Virus record (IMG/VR): IMGVR_UViG_3300042453_005404
Location: 62,001 to 126,000 of that record
Source of the DNA: a virus
Direction: 5' to 3' (one strand)
Length of the DNA stretch: 64,000 nucleotides
Shown here: in pieces, positions 44,583-51,486 of the stretch
Position numbering within the stretch: the first letter of the stretch is position 1
How the letters are laid out: each line of letters begins with the position of its first letter
The notes under the pieces: generated by a model
The model's database searches: none
The model's input: the letters and a program-made list of their open reading frames with translations, nothing else
Told to the model about the DNA's origin: nothing
Made by a program: the position numbers and the translations under genes

Positions 44583-45043
44583 TGACGAAGACCGTATACA
44601 TTATGATGGGCATCCCCGGCGGCGGCAAGTCAACGTGGATTCGTAACAACGTACCTTCTGATGCAGTGATTTGTTCCGCAGATCACTTCTTCGAAGATGC
44701 CAACGGCAACTATAACTGGAAGGCAGAGCTCTTGTTTCCTGCACACAAGACTTGCTTTCGCAAGTACATCAAGGCACTGGACAATCCGGCTGTACAAAAC
44801 ATCGTGGTGGACAACACCAATACCAAGCGTGCATTCATGCAAGACTATGTGCATGAAGCAAACCTACGTGGTATCGATGTGACGATTGTAACCATTGTTG
44901 CTGATCCGGCTGTTGCCGCTCTCCGTAACGTGCATGGTGTACCTGCCGAAACCGTTAACAAGATGCACAACGAGCTTCTCAACACTTTGCAACTAGGTTT
45001 TAGTTCCGATTGGGGAATCAAGCAGCATATCAAGGTTATTTAA
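44582..45043 (+). CDS. P-loop polynucleotide-kinase-like protein
   Basis: 153 residues. YIMMGIPGGGKSTWIRNNVP has a Walker A (G10 to T18) of the PNK/N4BP2/zeta-toxin-like group. VICSADHFF supplies the substrate-side Asp, and IVVDNTN (about residues 77-83) fits the Walker B/D-N-T-N element seen in T4 Pnk-like and N4BP2-like kinases. The length covers a kinase domain only, with no phosphatase domain. With the Rnl1-like ligase at 52364 and the phosphoesterase at 56719 it could provide 5'-end phosphorylation in RNA repair (inference). Confidence 0.7.
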   Translation: MTKTVYIMMGIPGGGKSTWIRNNVPSDAVICSADHFFEDANGNYNWKAELLFPAHKTCFRKYIKALDNPAVQNIVVDNTNTKRAFMQDYVHEANLRGIDVTIVTIVADPAVAALRNVHGVPAETVNKMHNELLNTLQLGFSSDWGIKQHIKVI

Positions 45044-45046
45044 TTT

Positions 45047-45280
45047 ATGCCGCCGCCTTATTCAATGAAACAAGGTAAGCTATATCGTGTGAGGGCATCA
45101 TTTCCTACTGACGCAGAAGCCTTTAGATTTACCCATCTTGGTGATGTTGTGGTTGCGATTGAAACGATGGAAGATCATAACAACGTTATTTATTGGAAGG
45201 TTCTTACAGCGAACGCAGAGTTGGTAGCAATTGCTGAGAGGAACGTTCAATATTTTCTGGAGGATATGAAAAATGACTGA
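45047..45280 (+). CDS. SH3-like superfamily member (divergent, no loop insert)
   Basis: 77 residues: MKQGKLYRV near the N-terminus, DVVVAIETMED in the middle, KVLTANAELVAI near the end. This is the same three-part pattern (GKLY, VVxxE, KxLT) as the large family at 48-61 kb. It lacks the PTKE segment and the variable loop. It follows the kinase gene by three bases. Function unknown. Confidence 0.55.
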   Translation: MPPPYSMKQGKLYRVRASFPTDAEAFRFTHLGDVVVAIETMEDHNNVIYWKVLTANAELVAIAERNVQYFLEDMKND

Positions 45281-45338
45281 GCCACGAACAGGCAAAGATC
45301 GTTTCTATTTCGCTTGTCACGGTACTTCAAACAAGTAG
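45273..45338 (+). CDS. 21-residue micro-protein candidate
   Basis: ATG at 45273, stop TAG 45336-45338, overlapping the end of the previous gene. A strong GGAGG lies nine bases upstream. The peptide (TEPRTGKDRFYFACHGTSNK) has no membrane segment. The good ribosome binding site is the only support. Confidence 0.3.
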   Translation: MTEPRTGKDRFYFACHGTSNK

Positions 45339-45345
45339 GAACAGC

Positions 45346-45570
45346 ATGATCGATCATTTGAAACTAGGTATGCTATTCGAATCAAAATGCGATTTCAAAT
45401 GTCTCGCAAGCACAAGTAATACACCAGTTCCACCAGTAGTTACCATTGAAAAAGGAGATCTTTTGGTTTTGATTGATTTCGAGGGTTATGAACATTATAG
45501 GTTTCTAGCCCCTGATGGTTCTACTGTGACAATGTATGGAACTTACAACTTAAAGAAAGTAGAAGAATGA
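45346..45570 (+). CDS. SH3-like superfamily member (divergent)
   Basis: 74 residues; SD AGGAAC. LKLGMLFESK, then GDLLVLIDFEGYEHYRFLAP and DGSTVTM, LKKVEE, follow the family order (LGxLF, VLIxxE, YxxLxxDGS, KKVE). A compact version with a short loop. Coupled to the next gene by ATGA. Confidence 0.5.
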   Translation: MIDHLKLGMLFESKCDFKCLASTSNTPVPPVVTIEKGDLLVLIDFEGYEHYRFLAPDGSTVTMYGTYNLKKVEE

Positions 45571-45767
45571 TTCATAAAGTATACATCGTTCGTTGTTCGT
45601 ATTGTCAAACTCCATTGTGTGAACCTCACGGTTTGGATCATCGACCCAGATATTTTTATCAACTTGATAGTATTCCACAAGCTATGAGTGAAGCAAACTG
45701 GGGTACAGTAAACGGATTGCAAGTTTGCAATCGTTGCCTAGAACGGCATCAACGATCAGAGTTTTAA
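45567..45767 (+). CDS. small zinc-ribbon protein
   Basis: 66 residues. VRCSYCQTPLCE near the N-terminus and LQVCNRCLERH near the C-terminus give two C-x2-C knuckles about 40 residues apart, a zinc-ribbon layout. It overlaps the upstream stop by four bases. Possible nucleic-acid or protein binding; no family recognised. Confidence 0.6.
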   Translation: MIHKVYIVRCSYCQTPLCEPHGLDHRPRYFYQLDSIPQAMSEANWGTVNGLQVCNRCLERHQRSEF

Positions 45768-45770
45768 ACC

Positions 45771-45805
45771 TTTATATTTAACAAAACATCTGATATCCTA
45801 ACATC
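45771..45805 (+). promoter_or_regulatory. leaderless promoter for the DNA ligase gene
   Basis: TTTATA (45771-45776), 17 bases ending TGA, TATCCT (45794-45799), six bases, ATG at 45806. Confidence 0.65.
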
Positions 45806-46960
45806 ATGGCAAAGATCATCACACATCGTACCCTTTTCACCCGTGATTCTCGTGGTTCCATTCGTACTTGGTACATGGAAACCAAAGGAGATAGCTATCG
45901 TACCGTTTCTGGTATTCTTGATACTCCTAGCTCTGTTGTTACATCAGAATGGACTGTGTGCGCAGGAAAGAATACTGGCCGTGCAAACGCTACAACTCCC
46001 GAGCAACAAGCTCTAAAGGAAGTAGAAAGCCGCTATACCAAGCAGCTTAAAACCGGTTACTTTGAGAATCAAAGCAACGTTGATGTTGCTCAATATGTCG
46101 AACCCATGCTAGCAAAGAGCTACGAAGATTATCGTGGCAAGCTAGACTTTTCTCCCGGTACTTGGTTTCTCAATGTCAAGTACAATGGTCTGCGTATGAT
46201 CGCAACCAAGGATGGACTGTTCACCCGTAAAGGTGAACGTTTCCTTTCAATCCCTCATATCGAAGAATCCCTTAAGCCATTCTTCCAGCAATATCCCAAC
46301 GCTGTTCTGGACGGTGAATGCTTCAACGAGCAGTATCGTCAAGAACTCAACGAGATTGTAAAGCTTGCTCGAAAGACCAAGAAAATCACCAAGGCAGACC
46401 TTGCCGAGAGTGAGCGTCTTATTCGTTATTACGTTTATGACGGTTATGGTTTTACTCCAGAACTAGGAGAAGATGCAGCATATCATAAGCGTAGGCTTTG
46501 GATCAACAGCAACGTTGTCAAGAAGTATGCTTATGTGGAAAAGATCGAGGATTGGCTTGTTAAGGATGAAGCACACATGATGGAGCTTTACAACAACATT
46601 GTGTCCCGTGGCCATGAAGGCGCTATTCTGCGTCTTGTTCGTATGCCTTATGAACACAAACGCAGCAAGAATCTTCTCAAGGTGAAGCCGTTGGAAGATG
46701 CTGAGTTTACGATTACCAACGTTCAAGAGGGTACAGGCAACTGGAGCGGTAAGGCTAAGATCATTTCTTTGCGTGATAGCAATGGCAAAGAGTTTGACGC
46801 TACCTTCAAGGGTACAATGGAAGATGCAGCGTACTTCTTGACCGTCAAGGATCAATGGATTGGCAAGGAAGTAACCGTGCAGTTTAATGGTTATACTGGT
46901 CTTGGTACCCCACAGTTTGCGCAACTAGACTACAAAAACATGGTTAAGGGTGACCGCTAA
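45806..46960 (+). CDS. ATP-dependent DNA ligase
   Basis: 384 residues. The N-terminal 90 residues (RTWYMETKGD, CAGKNTGRANATTPEQQALK, GYFENQ) form a WGR-like domain as in some viral ligases. The nucleotidyltransferase domain follows: motif I VKYNGLRM (adenylated Lys 125), motif III LDGECF, motif IV HEGAILR, motif V LLKVKP. The C-terminus (NWSGKAKIISLRDSNGKEFD) is an OB fold. Motif I has Asn where most ligases have Asp (K-x-D-G). It seals nicks during phage replication or repair. Leaderless promoter upstream. Confidence 0.85.
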   Translation: MAKIITHRTLFTRDSRGSIRTWYMETKGDSYRTVSGILDTPSSVVTSEWTVCAGKNTGRANATTPEQQALKEVESRYTKQLKTGYFENQSNVDVAQYVEPMLAKSYEDYRGKLDFSPGTWFLNVKYNGLRMIATKDGLFTRKGERFLSIPHIEESLKPFFQQYPNAVLDGECFNEQYRQELNEIVKLARKTKKITKADLAESERLIRYYVYDGYGFTPELGEDAAYHKRRLWINSNVVKKYAYVEKIEDWLVKDEAHMMELYNNIVSRGHEGAILRLVRMPYEHKRSKNLLKVKPLEDAEFTITNVQEGTGNWSGKAKIISLRDSNGKEFDATFKGTMEDAAYFLTVKDQWIGKEVTVQFNGYTGLGTPQFAQLDYKNMVKGDR

Positions 46961-46981
46961 ACCCTTGAAATCATAGAGAAA

Positions 46982-47032
46982 AAACGTTAACAAAAAAAGG
47001 TAAAAAATACCTTTAGATATTCGTTAACGTTT
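46982..47032. repeat. nested inverted repeats over the amidoligase promoter
   Basis: AAACGTTAAC (46982-46991) pairs with GTTAACGTTT (47023-47032), and inside it AAAGGTA (46996-47002) pairs with TACCTTT (47008-47014). The inner right arm overlaps the -35 and the outer right arm fills the spacer, so this could be an operator or, read from the ligase side, a terminator-like fold. Confidence 0.5.
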
Positions 47033-47046
47033 GGTATTCTATGAGT
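47012..47046 (+). promoter_or_regulatory. leaderless promoter for the amidoligase gene
   Basis: TTTAGA (47012-47017), 17 bases ending TGG, TATTCT (47035-47040), six bases, ATG at 47047. An in-frame ATG at 47041 lies upstream of the expected transcript start, which argues for 47047. Confidence 0.75.
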
Positions 47047-48117
47047 ATGAAGATCGGAATCGAAATCGAGTTCTACAGTCCCAAAAACATCACCGACACC
47101 ATTGCGGCTCTTCGTCGCAAGGTTCGTGGTCTTTCTATTGGTAGCTACGGTAGCTCTGGTTGGAAGATCGTGAGTGATGGTTCTCTTGCAACCATCGATA
47201 GCTTTCACGGCATGGAGCTTGTGTCTCCTGTGCTTGATACCGACAAGGCTGCTAACCTGCGCATGGTTCGCAAGGTGTGCGCTGCGTTGCAAGCTATGGG
47301 TAGCACGGTGAATAACTGCTGCGGTCTGCATGTTCATGTGGATGGTACCGATCTGTCGGTTGAGCAGATTAAGACGATTTTTCATCGCTATACCAAGTTT
47401 GAGGGTATGATCGATCTCATGGTTCCTGCTAATCGGCGTGGTACTAACGTGTACTATACCAAGGGTGGTACCAACATCATCAACAATGTGGAAAACTGTC
47501 AAACCATGAACGCTCTTATGCGTGTGCTGCCTGATCGTTACTACAAGGTGAACCTGTGTGCTCTGGGTCGTCATGGCACGATTGAGTTTCGGCAACACTC
47601 TGGGTCGATCAATGCGGATACCATTCTTAACTGGGTTGAGTTTCTTACTTCGTTTGTCGAAGCTTCCAAGATCACTCCTGCGGCTCCGCAACGTGCTCTT
47701 CGTGGTCGTCCGGCTTCTGGTACGGGCATGGCTGCTGGTTGCCGCAAGGTTTACGATGTGTTCATGGCTTCATACAACAACGGTGGTGGTACCTTGTACC
47801 TTGCCACGATTGCTAACCGTACCGGTCTTGCCATTAACAGCGTAAAGGTTGCAATCTCGACTCTTAAGACCAAGCACGGGATTGTGATTAAGAAGACTGC
47901 TGGACAGCAGCGTGGTGCTACCAACCCGATGTACACGATTGCAAACCCTCATGCGCAGCCTCGTTTGAATCCTGTGCGTTCTACTCGTAGCACTGCCAGT
48001 GCTCCCGCTACTCCTACTGACACGATTTGGCGTGGTGTTAGCAAGACTCTCAAGGCTTACTACGTCGAGCGCATTCAAGAGCTTTCGGGCTTCGGTGTTC
48101 AGAACGTTTCGCTGTGA
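47047..48117 (+). CDS. amidoligase-family enzyme fused to a winged-helix-like domain
   Basis: 356 residues. MKIGIEIEFYSP, GWKIVSDGSL, GMELVSPVLD, CCGLHVHVDG, KVNLCALGRHGTIEFRQHSG are the ordered motifs of the amidoligase_2 (glutamine-synthetase-like COOH-NH2 ligase) family, predicted to join amino groups to carboxylates with ATP. Residues about 225-300 (YDVFMASYNN, TLYLATIANRTGLAINSVKV, AISTLKTKHGIVIKK) look like a winged helix-turn-helix, unusual for this family. Higher GC than the genome. The stop overlaps the next ORF. Confidence 0.75.
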   Translation: MKIGIEIEFYSPKNITDTIAALRRKVRGLSIGSYGSSGWKIVSDGSLATIDSFHGMELVSPVLDTDKAANLRMVRKVCAALQAMGSTVNNCCGLHVHVDGTDLSVEQIKTIFHRYTKFEGMIDLMVPANRRGTNVYYTKGGTNIINNVENCQTMNALMRVLPDRYYKVNLCALGRHGTIEFRQHSGSINADTILNWVEFLTSFVEASKITPAAPQRALRGRPASGTGMAAGCRKVYDVFMASYNNGGGTLYLATIANRTGLAINSVKVAISTLKTKHGIVIKKTAGQQRGATNPMYTIANPHAQPRLNPVRSTRSTASAPATPTDTIWRGVSKTLKAYYVERIQELSGFGVQNVSL

Positions 48118-48449
48118 TGGTTGATGAAATGAACAATCTGCAACTTGGCAAAATGTATTTGGTTAAAGAGCTTTTCTGGCTTCTTTATCCAACGAAAGGT
48201 CTGGCAGGAGGGGCTGCGGACGGCTTCGGGGGGCATGGTTGGCGGTTGAAGAAGCTGACGACTGCTTATGAAACTGCAAAATGGGAGAGCGAAAGTTTCA
48301 ACTGCAATGTTGATGTTGTTGAAGAAAACACTTGCTTTGTTTTGCTTGAAGTAGACAACGGTTATTTCAAACTTCTTAACTCAAACGGTAACATTGGTTG
48401 GACTTGGGGTAGGGATTTCTTCGAGCATTTCGAACTTGTCAAGGAATAA
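48117..48449 (+). CDS. variable-loop SH3-like family, type A member 1
   Basis: 110 residues from the ATG overlapping the previous stop (TGATG); the ATG at 48129 matches other members and may be the real start. Core: LQLGKMYLVKELFWLLYPTK, then the variable loop (GGAADGFGGHGWRLKKLTTA), then FNCNVDVVEENTCFVLLEVD, FKLLNSNGNIGW, FELVKE. The flanks are near-identical in DNA to the other copies, while the loop DNA (about 48204-48276) is GC-rich and unrelated. The product is probably a compact beta barrel with a projecting loop. Function unknown. Confidence 0.65.
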   Translation: MVDEMNNLQLGKMYLVKELFWLLYPTKGLAGGAADGFGGHGWRLKKLTTAYETAKWESESFNCNVDVVEENTCFVLLEVDNGYFKLLNSNGNIGWTWGRDFFEHFELVKE

Positions 48450-48452
48450 GCA

Positions 48453-48767
48453 ATGAACAATCTGCAACTTGGTAAGATGTATTTGGTTAAAGAGTTTTTC
48501 TGGTTTCTTTTTCCAACAAAAGAACTAGCGGAGCGCCAGTGCAGGTGGTCGAGGGCGGGGGCCTCGACATCGGGGGCGACGGGGGTGGCAAAAGTGTTAA
48601 GCCAAAATTTTAAATGCAACATTTTTGTTGTTGAACCAAAGACTTGCTTTGTTTTGCTTGAAGTAGATGATGATTATTACAAGCTTCTTGACTCAAATGG
48701 TAACATTGGTTGGATTTTTAGTTGGGATTTCTCTGGTTGTTTCGAACTTGTAAAGGATTTATGTTGA
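48453..48767 (+). CDS. variable-loop SH3-like family, type A member 2
   Basis: 104 residues; AAGGA of the previous gene's last codons acts as its Shine-Dalgarno. Variable loop ERQCRWSRAGASTSGATGVA (DNA 48529-48588, runs of G). Conserved SQNFKCNIFVVEPKTCFVLL and YYKLLDSNGNIGW. The C-terminus ends VKDLC rather than VKE because a promoter cassette (48764) replaces the usual AAGGAATAA junction. Confidence 0.65.
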   Translation: MNNLQLGKMYLVKEFFWFLFPTKELAERQCRWSRAGASTSGATGVAKVLSQNFKCNIFVVEPKTCFVLLEVDDDYYKLLDSNGNIGWIFSWDFSGCFELVKDLC

Positions 48768-48822
48768 GAATATTTTCAGAGTATGATATACTTTTGATAT
48801 GCTACAAATCGGTAAGATGTAT
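48741..48822 (+). repeat. 82-base direct repeat carrying a promoter, copy 1
   Basis: Matches 49408-49489 with one mismatch. It contains the last codons of one gene, the TTGAGA/TATACT promoter and the first eight codons of the next gene. Confidence 0.85.
48764..48798 (+). promoter_or_regulatory. leaderless promoter for type A member 3
   Basis: TTGAGA (48764-48769), 17 bases ending TGA, TATACT (48787-48792), six bases, ATG at 48799. Confidence 0.7.
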
Positions 48823-49116
48823 TTGGTTAAAGAGTATTTCTGGTTTCTTTTTCCAACAAAAGAACTGGCGGTGGGGGCGATCGATCGCTTCGAGGGGCGG
48901 GCGTCGCAGGGCTGGGCGGCGACGGGGGCGGTGGTGGCAAAAGTGTTAAGCGAACGTTATAAATGCAACATTTTTGTTGTTGAACCAAAGACTTGCGTTG
49001 TTTTGCTTGAAATGGATGAAACCGAACATTGCTATAAGCTTCTTGATTGTAATGGAAACATTGGTTGGACTCGTTGTTGGAGTTTCGCCTCCTATTTCGA
49101 GCTTGTAAAGGAATAA
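48799..49116 (+). CDS. variable-loop SH3-like family, type A member 3
   Basis: 105 residues, leaderless start (MLQIGKMYLVKEYFWFLFPT). Variable loop VGAIDRFEGRASQGWAATGA followed by VVA (DNA 48868-48938, very G-rich). Conserved KVLSERYKCNIFVVEPKTCV and CYKLLDCNGNIGW. The only type A copy that directly follows a promoter, so it may set transcription of the downstream copies. Confidence 0.65.
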   Translation: MLQIGKMYLVKEYFWFLFPTKELAVGAIDRFEGRASQGWAATGAVVAKVLSERYKCNIFVVEPKTCVVLLEMDETEHCYKLLDCNGNIGWTRCWSFASYFELVKE

Positions 49117-49122
49117 GCAACA

Positions 49123-49434
49123 ATGCAACTTGGTAAGATGTATTTGGTTAAAGATTGGTTTTGGTTTCTTTATCCAACAAAAGAACTGGCAAGGACGCCT
49201 GCGGCGAAGGCGAGCAGGGCGATGCGGCCCACGAGGGCGAGGGCGGGGATGGATGCGAAATGGTTGAGCCAAGAATTTAAATGCAACGTTGGTGTTGTTG
49301 AACCAAACACTTGCGTTGTGTTGCTTGAAGTAGATAATGGTTATTTTAAGCTTCTTGATTCGAATGGTAACATTGGTTGGATTATTTGTTGGAATGTCTC
49401 CAAAAATTTCGAACTTGTAAGGGATTTATGTTGA
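49123..49434 (+). CDS. variable-loop SH3-like family, type A member 4
   Basis: 103 residues; SD AAGGA from the end of the previous gene. Variable loop RTPAAKASRAMRPTRARAGM followed by DA (DNA 49189-49257). Strongly basic loop, unlike members 1 and 3. The C-terminus is VRDLC, altered by the second promoter cassette (49431). Confidence 0.65.
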   Translation: MQLGKMYLVKDWFWFLYPTKELARTPAAKASRAMRPTRARAGMDAKWLSQEFKCNVGVVEPNTCVVLLEVDNGYFKLLDSNGNIGWIICWNVSKNFELVRDLC

Positions 49435-49489
49435 GAATATTTTCAGAGTATGATATACTTTTGATATGCTACAAATCGGTAAGATGTAT
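49408..49489 (+). repeat. 82-base direct repeat carrying a promoter, copy 2
   Basis: Partner of 48741-48822 (one mismatch, AAAGG versus AAGGG). Here it drives a divergent family member. Confidence 0.85.
49431..49465 (+). promoter_or_regulatory. leaderless promoter for gene 49466
   Basis: TTGAGA (49431-49436), 17 bases ending TGA, TATACT (49454-49459), six bases, ATG at 49466; identical to the promoter at 48764. Confidence 0.7.
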
Positions 49490-49711
49490 AAAGTTCCGTG
49501 GTATGTTGAAGCTGACGAGTACATAGCTGGACGACTGATTGAGCGAATCAAACTAAAAGATGGCGATCTTGTTGTTGTTGTTAGCATGGAAGAATACCGT
49601 ATGGGCGGGGAGATTCGTTGGGACACAAAACTGCTGACAGGTGACGGAAGACTTGTATACGTTTCGATATCGCAACCGGGGTCTGCATACTGGAAAAAAG
49701 CACATGAATAG
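49466..49711 (+). CDS. SH3-like superfamily member (divergent, no GC-rich loop)
   Basis: 81 residues. LQIGKMYKVPWYVEADEYIA, then GDLVVVVSMEEYR, KLLTGDGRLVYV and YWKKAHE follow the family order, but the PTKE segment and GC-rich insert are absent. Its first eight codons are identical to type A member 3 through the shared 82-base repeat, a sign of gene conversion or cassette exchange. Confidence 0.6.
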   Translation: MLQIGKMYKVPWYVEADEYIAGRLIERIKLKDGDLVVVVSMEEYRMGGEIRWDTKLLTGDGRLVYVSISQPGSAYWKKAHE

Positions 49712-50003
49712 AAATCTTCAAATCGGAAAGCTGTATAAAACACCTTGGAAGACTTCTTCTTACGGAGCTTACATCAAGTTTGATGATCATGGCATGGTGC
49801 CTGACTACAACAGAAGCATCGACCTTCCAGATGGCGCATATGTTGTTTTGCTTGAAGTTAACGTGAATAAAGCTGAATATTTCTATAACAATAGAAAAGC
49901 CAACACATACGTTCTTAAGGTTCTAACAGAGGATGGTGCTGTTGCATATGTTACGTGCACAGAAGCTGGTTTGGATTACTGGAAAAAGGTTGTTCGTCCA
50001 TAA
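49704..50003 (+). CDS. SH3-like superfamily member (divergent)
   Basis: 99 residues from the ATG at 49704, which overlaps the previous stop by eight bases and gives the family start NLQIGKLYKTPWKT. YVVLLEVNVNK, VLKVLTEDGAVAYV and YWKKV complete the pattern. Closest to the preceding gene (both keep GKxYKxPW and a terminal YWKK). The loop is ordinary AT-rich sequence. Confidence 0.55.
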   Translation: MNRNLQIGKLYKTPWKTSSYGAYIKFDDHGMVPDYNRSIDLPDGAYVVLLEVNVNKAEYFYNNRKANTYVLKVLTEDGAVAYVTCTEAGLDYWKKVVRP

Positions 50004-50017
50004 AACTTAGTTAATCC

Positions 50018-50052
50018 TTTAGATATTCATATTCTTATGGTATTCTATATAT
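50018..50052 (+). promoter_or_regulatory. leaderless promoter for the HNH gene
   Basis: TTTAGA (50018-50023), 17 bases ending TGG, TATTCT (50041-50046), six bases, ATG at 50053. Confidence 0.75.
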
Positions 50053-50427
50053 ATGAAGCAGAAGAAGGCTGTTGTTCGTCGCAAAGGTTCGGTTTCCAGC
50101 AAAGTCAAACAACTGGATTGGATCATGCAGTTTATCATTCGCATGAATCCTTGTGCGATTTGTGGTGGTTCCTTGGCTGATGGGTACAATCCTCGTTATC
50201 CGGGTAAAAGCATCACGCTGCATCATTCCATCGGAAGCCGTGAAGTTGACGATTGGGAGAATCTGGAGTATGTAGCTGGTATGGTGCTGTGTCATTCTAC
50301 ATGCCACAAGAGCTATCATTTGAAGCGCAGACACATGGATGCGGGCAAGGATGTAAACGAGGGCGAGGTTGCGATCATGGAAAGCAATATTGCCAAGGTT
50401 GTGAAGAAGCAGAGGAAAGTAAAATGA
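50053..50427 (+). CDS. HNH-type endonuclease-like protein
   Basis: 124 residues, basic N-terminus (KQKKAVVRRKGSVSSKVKQL). PCAICGGSL supplies one Cys pair, ITLHHSIG the catalytic His pair, and MVLCHSTCHKSYHLKRRH the second Cys pair and HNH-like end: a zinc-stabilised HNH/HHH fold. It may cut DNA during host takeover or act as a homing nuclease. Leaderless promoter. Its stop overlaps the next ATG. Confidence 0.65.
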   Translation: MKQKKAVVRRKGSVSSKVKQLDWIMQFIIRMNPCAICGGSLADGYNPRYPGKSITLHHSIGSREVDDWENLEYVAGMVLCHSTCHKSYHLKRRHMDAGKDVNEGEVAIMESNIAKVVKKQRKVK

Positions 50428-50642
50428 ATCACACGATTGGAAAAATGCATCAGTTTGTAGCCGTTCAACTACCGATTTATAATAGGATCGGAGACGTTCC
50501 GTTTGCTTACTTGGTACAGAATGAAGTTGTTGTTTTTCTTTCGAAAACAGATAAATACGTAAAGGTACTATTTGACGATGGCACCGTTGGAATAGTGCCT
50601 TATTTTCCAGAACGTGATCATTGGGTTGAATACACCGGTTAG
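50424..50642 (+). CDS. SH3-like superfamily member (divergent, short)
   Basis: 72 residues from the ATG overlapping the HNH stop (ATGA). HTIGKMHQFVAVQ, then NEVVVFLSKTDKYVKVLFDD, GTVGIVPYF and WVEYTG show the minimal family core with almost no loop. Useful as a picture of the ancestral domain. Confidence 0.55.
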   Translation: MNHTIGKMHQFVAVQLPIYNRIGDVPFAYLVQNEVVVFLSKTDKYVKVLFDDGTVGIVPYFPERDHWVEYTG

Positions 50643-50656
50643 GAGAACGTAAAACA

Positions 50657-50986
50657 ATGTCCGAATATATTGAATCCGAGACAAACTGTTGGAACAAATC
50701 ACCAATGAAACAAGGTAAACTGTATTACGGGCTTTGTGATCGAGAGGTGATCGAAGAAAAGCTTTTACCTCATTTTTTTGATGCTCATGAGATCAATGAT
50801 GTGATTGAGGTAGTAGACGCAGCATCACCGGTTGTATTCTTGGAAAAGACAATCACAAGGCGAGAGGATGGATACGGTGGTAGAGAAAGGTATCAAACCT
50901 TTATAAAGATTCTTACACCTGCTGGAAATATTGGTTGGGTTGTTTGGTTTGAAGGCGATTGGAAGGAAGTAAAATCATGTCAATAA
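50657..50986 (+). CDS. SH3-like superfamily member (divergent)
   Basis: 109 residues; SD AGGAG about ten bases before the ATG. After a 16-residue extension: MKQGKLYYGLCD, a charged loop, then PVVFLEKTITRR, FIKILTPAGNIGWVVWFEGD and WKEVK. The loop is long but AT-rich and acidic, not GC-rich. The end carries the SD of the next gene. Confidence 0.55.
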   Translation: MSEYIESETNCWNKSPMKQGKLYYGLCDREVIEEKLLPHFFDAHEINDVIEVVDAASPVVFLEKTITRREDGYGGRERYQTFIKILTPAGNIGWVVWFEGDWKEVKSCQ

Positions 50987-51321
50987 CATTCTACGATCAG
51001 AACAATCCAGCAAAGTACAACGATGATGGAGATCAAATCGGTGGTGGTATCGAAGTAAACTTCGCAAACGGCAACGCATACACTGTGCTTTCTCTCATGG
51101 GTTTGTGCGGCAAAGATAATCCCGATCTTTGTGGAGAAATGAACGGTCACGACTTTCGTAAATGCGCATATCGTGCGTTAGCAACGTTGGATATGATAAA
51201 TGATGAAAGTCGATTTAACGTTGATCCCATCGATGTAGCACAACATTGGGGATACGCAAAAGAACGAATCAAACGGCTTTTAACGGTTTTTGCCGACGCT
51301 GAAACTGTTTGTTGGGGGTAA
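50977..51321 (+). CDS. hypothetical protein
   Basis: 114 residues from the ATG at 50977, preceded by AAGGAAG. SITFYDQNNPAKYNDDGDQI, GGGIEVNFANGNAYTVLSLM, then Cys-containing GLCGKDNPDLCGEM and a helical C-terminus (RALATLDMINDESRF). It resembles short phage early proteins of unknown role. Confidence 0.6.
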   Translation: MSITFYDQNNPAKYNDDGDQIGGGIEVNFANGNAYTVLSLMGLCGKDNPDLCGEMNGHDFRKCAYRALATLDMINDESRFNVDPIDVAQHWGYAKERIKRLLTVFADAETVCWG

Positions 51322-51323
51322 AG

Positions 51324-51486
51324 GTGGCATACTTTACCATAGGTAAACTGTATCAAAACGTTACAAAAAACGAAGCTTCTTGCTGATGATGGCACAGTTT
51401 ATCAGGCAGCGATTTTGAAAAACACACGTTACATACAAATCTGGTTTAAACCCGTTTCGTCATTTTCGGACATAGTTAAGTTATGA
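51324..51486 (+). pseudogene. broken member of the SH3-like superfamily
   Basis: A GTG at 51324 opens AYFTIGKLYQNVTKNEASC, which stops at TGA 51384-51386. From about 51371 another frame reads KLLADDGTVYQAAILKNTRY and ends at TGA 51484-51486, resembling the family's C-terminal KxLxxDGxV strand. The two halves of a family member are thus present in different frames with the middle (VVxLE) missing, best explained by a deletion with frameshift. Confidence 0.5.

Larger units (their letters stand above)
48129..49434 (+). repeat. tandem array of type A variable-loop genes (four copies)
   Basis: Four head-to-tail genes of about 310 bases share near-identical 5' segments (ending CCAACAAAAGAACTGGC) and 3' segments (from GCAAAA to the FELVKE codons). 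The central 55-75 bases differ completely, are GC-rich in an AT-rich genome, and keep the frame open. Confidence 0.7.

Noticed and set aside
46987-47691. A 234-codon minus-strand open frame
   Set aside because: Antisense to the amidoligase gene and its promoter; no motif and no ribosome binding site.
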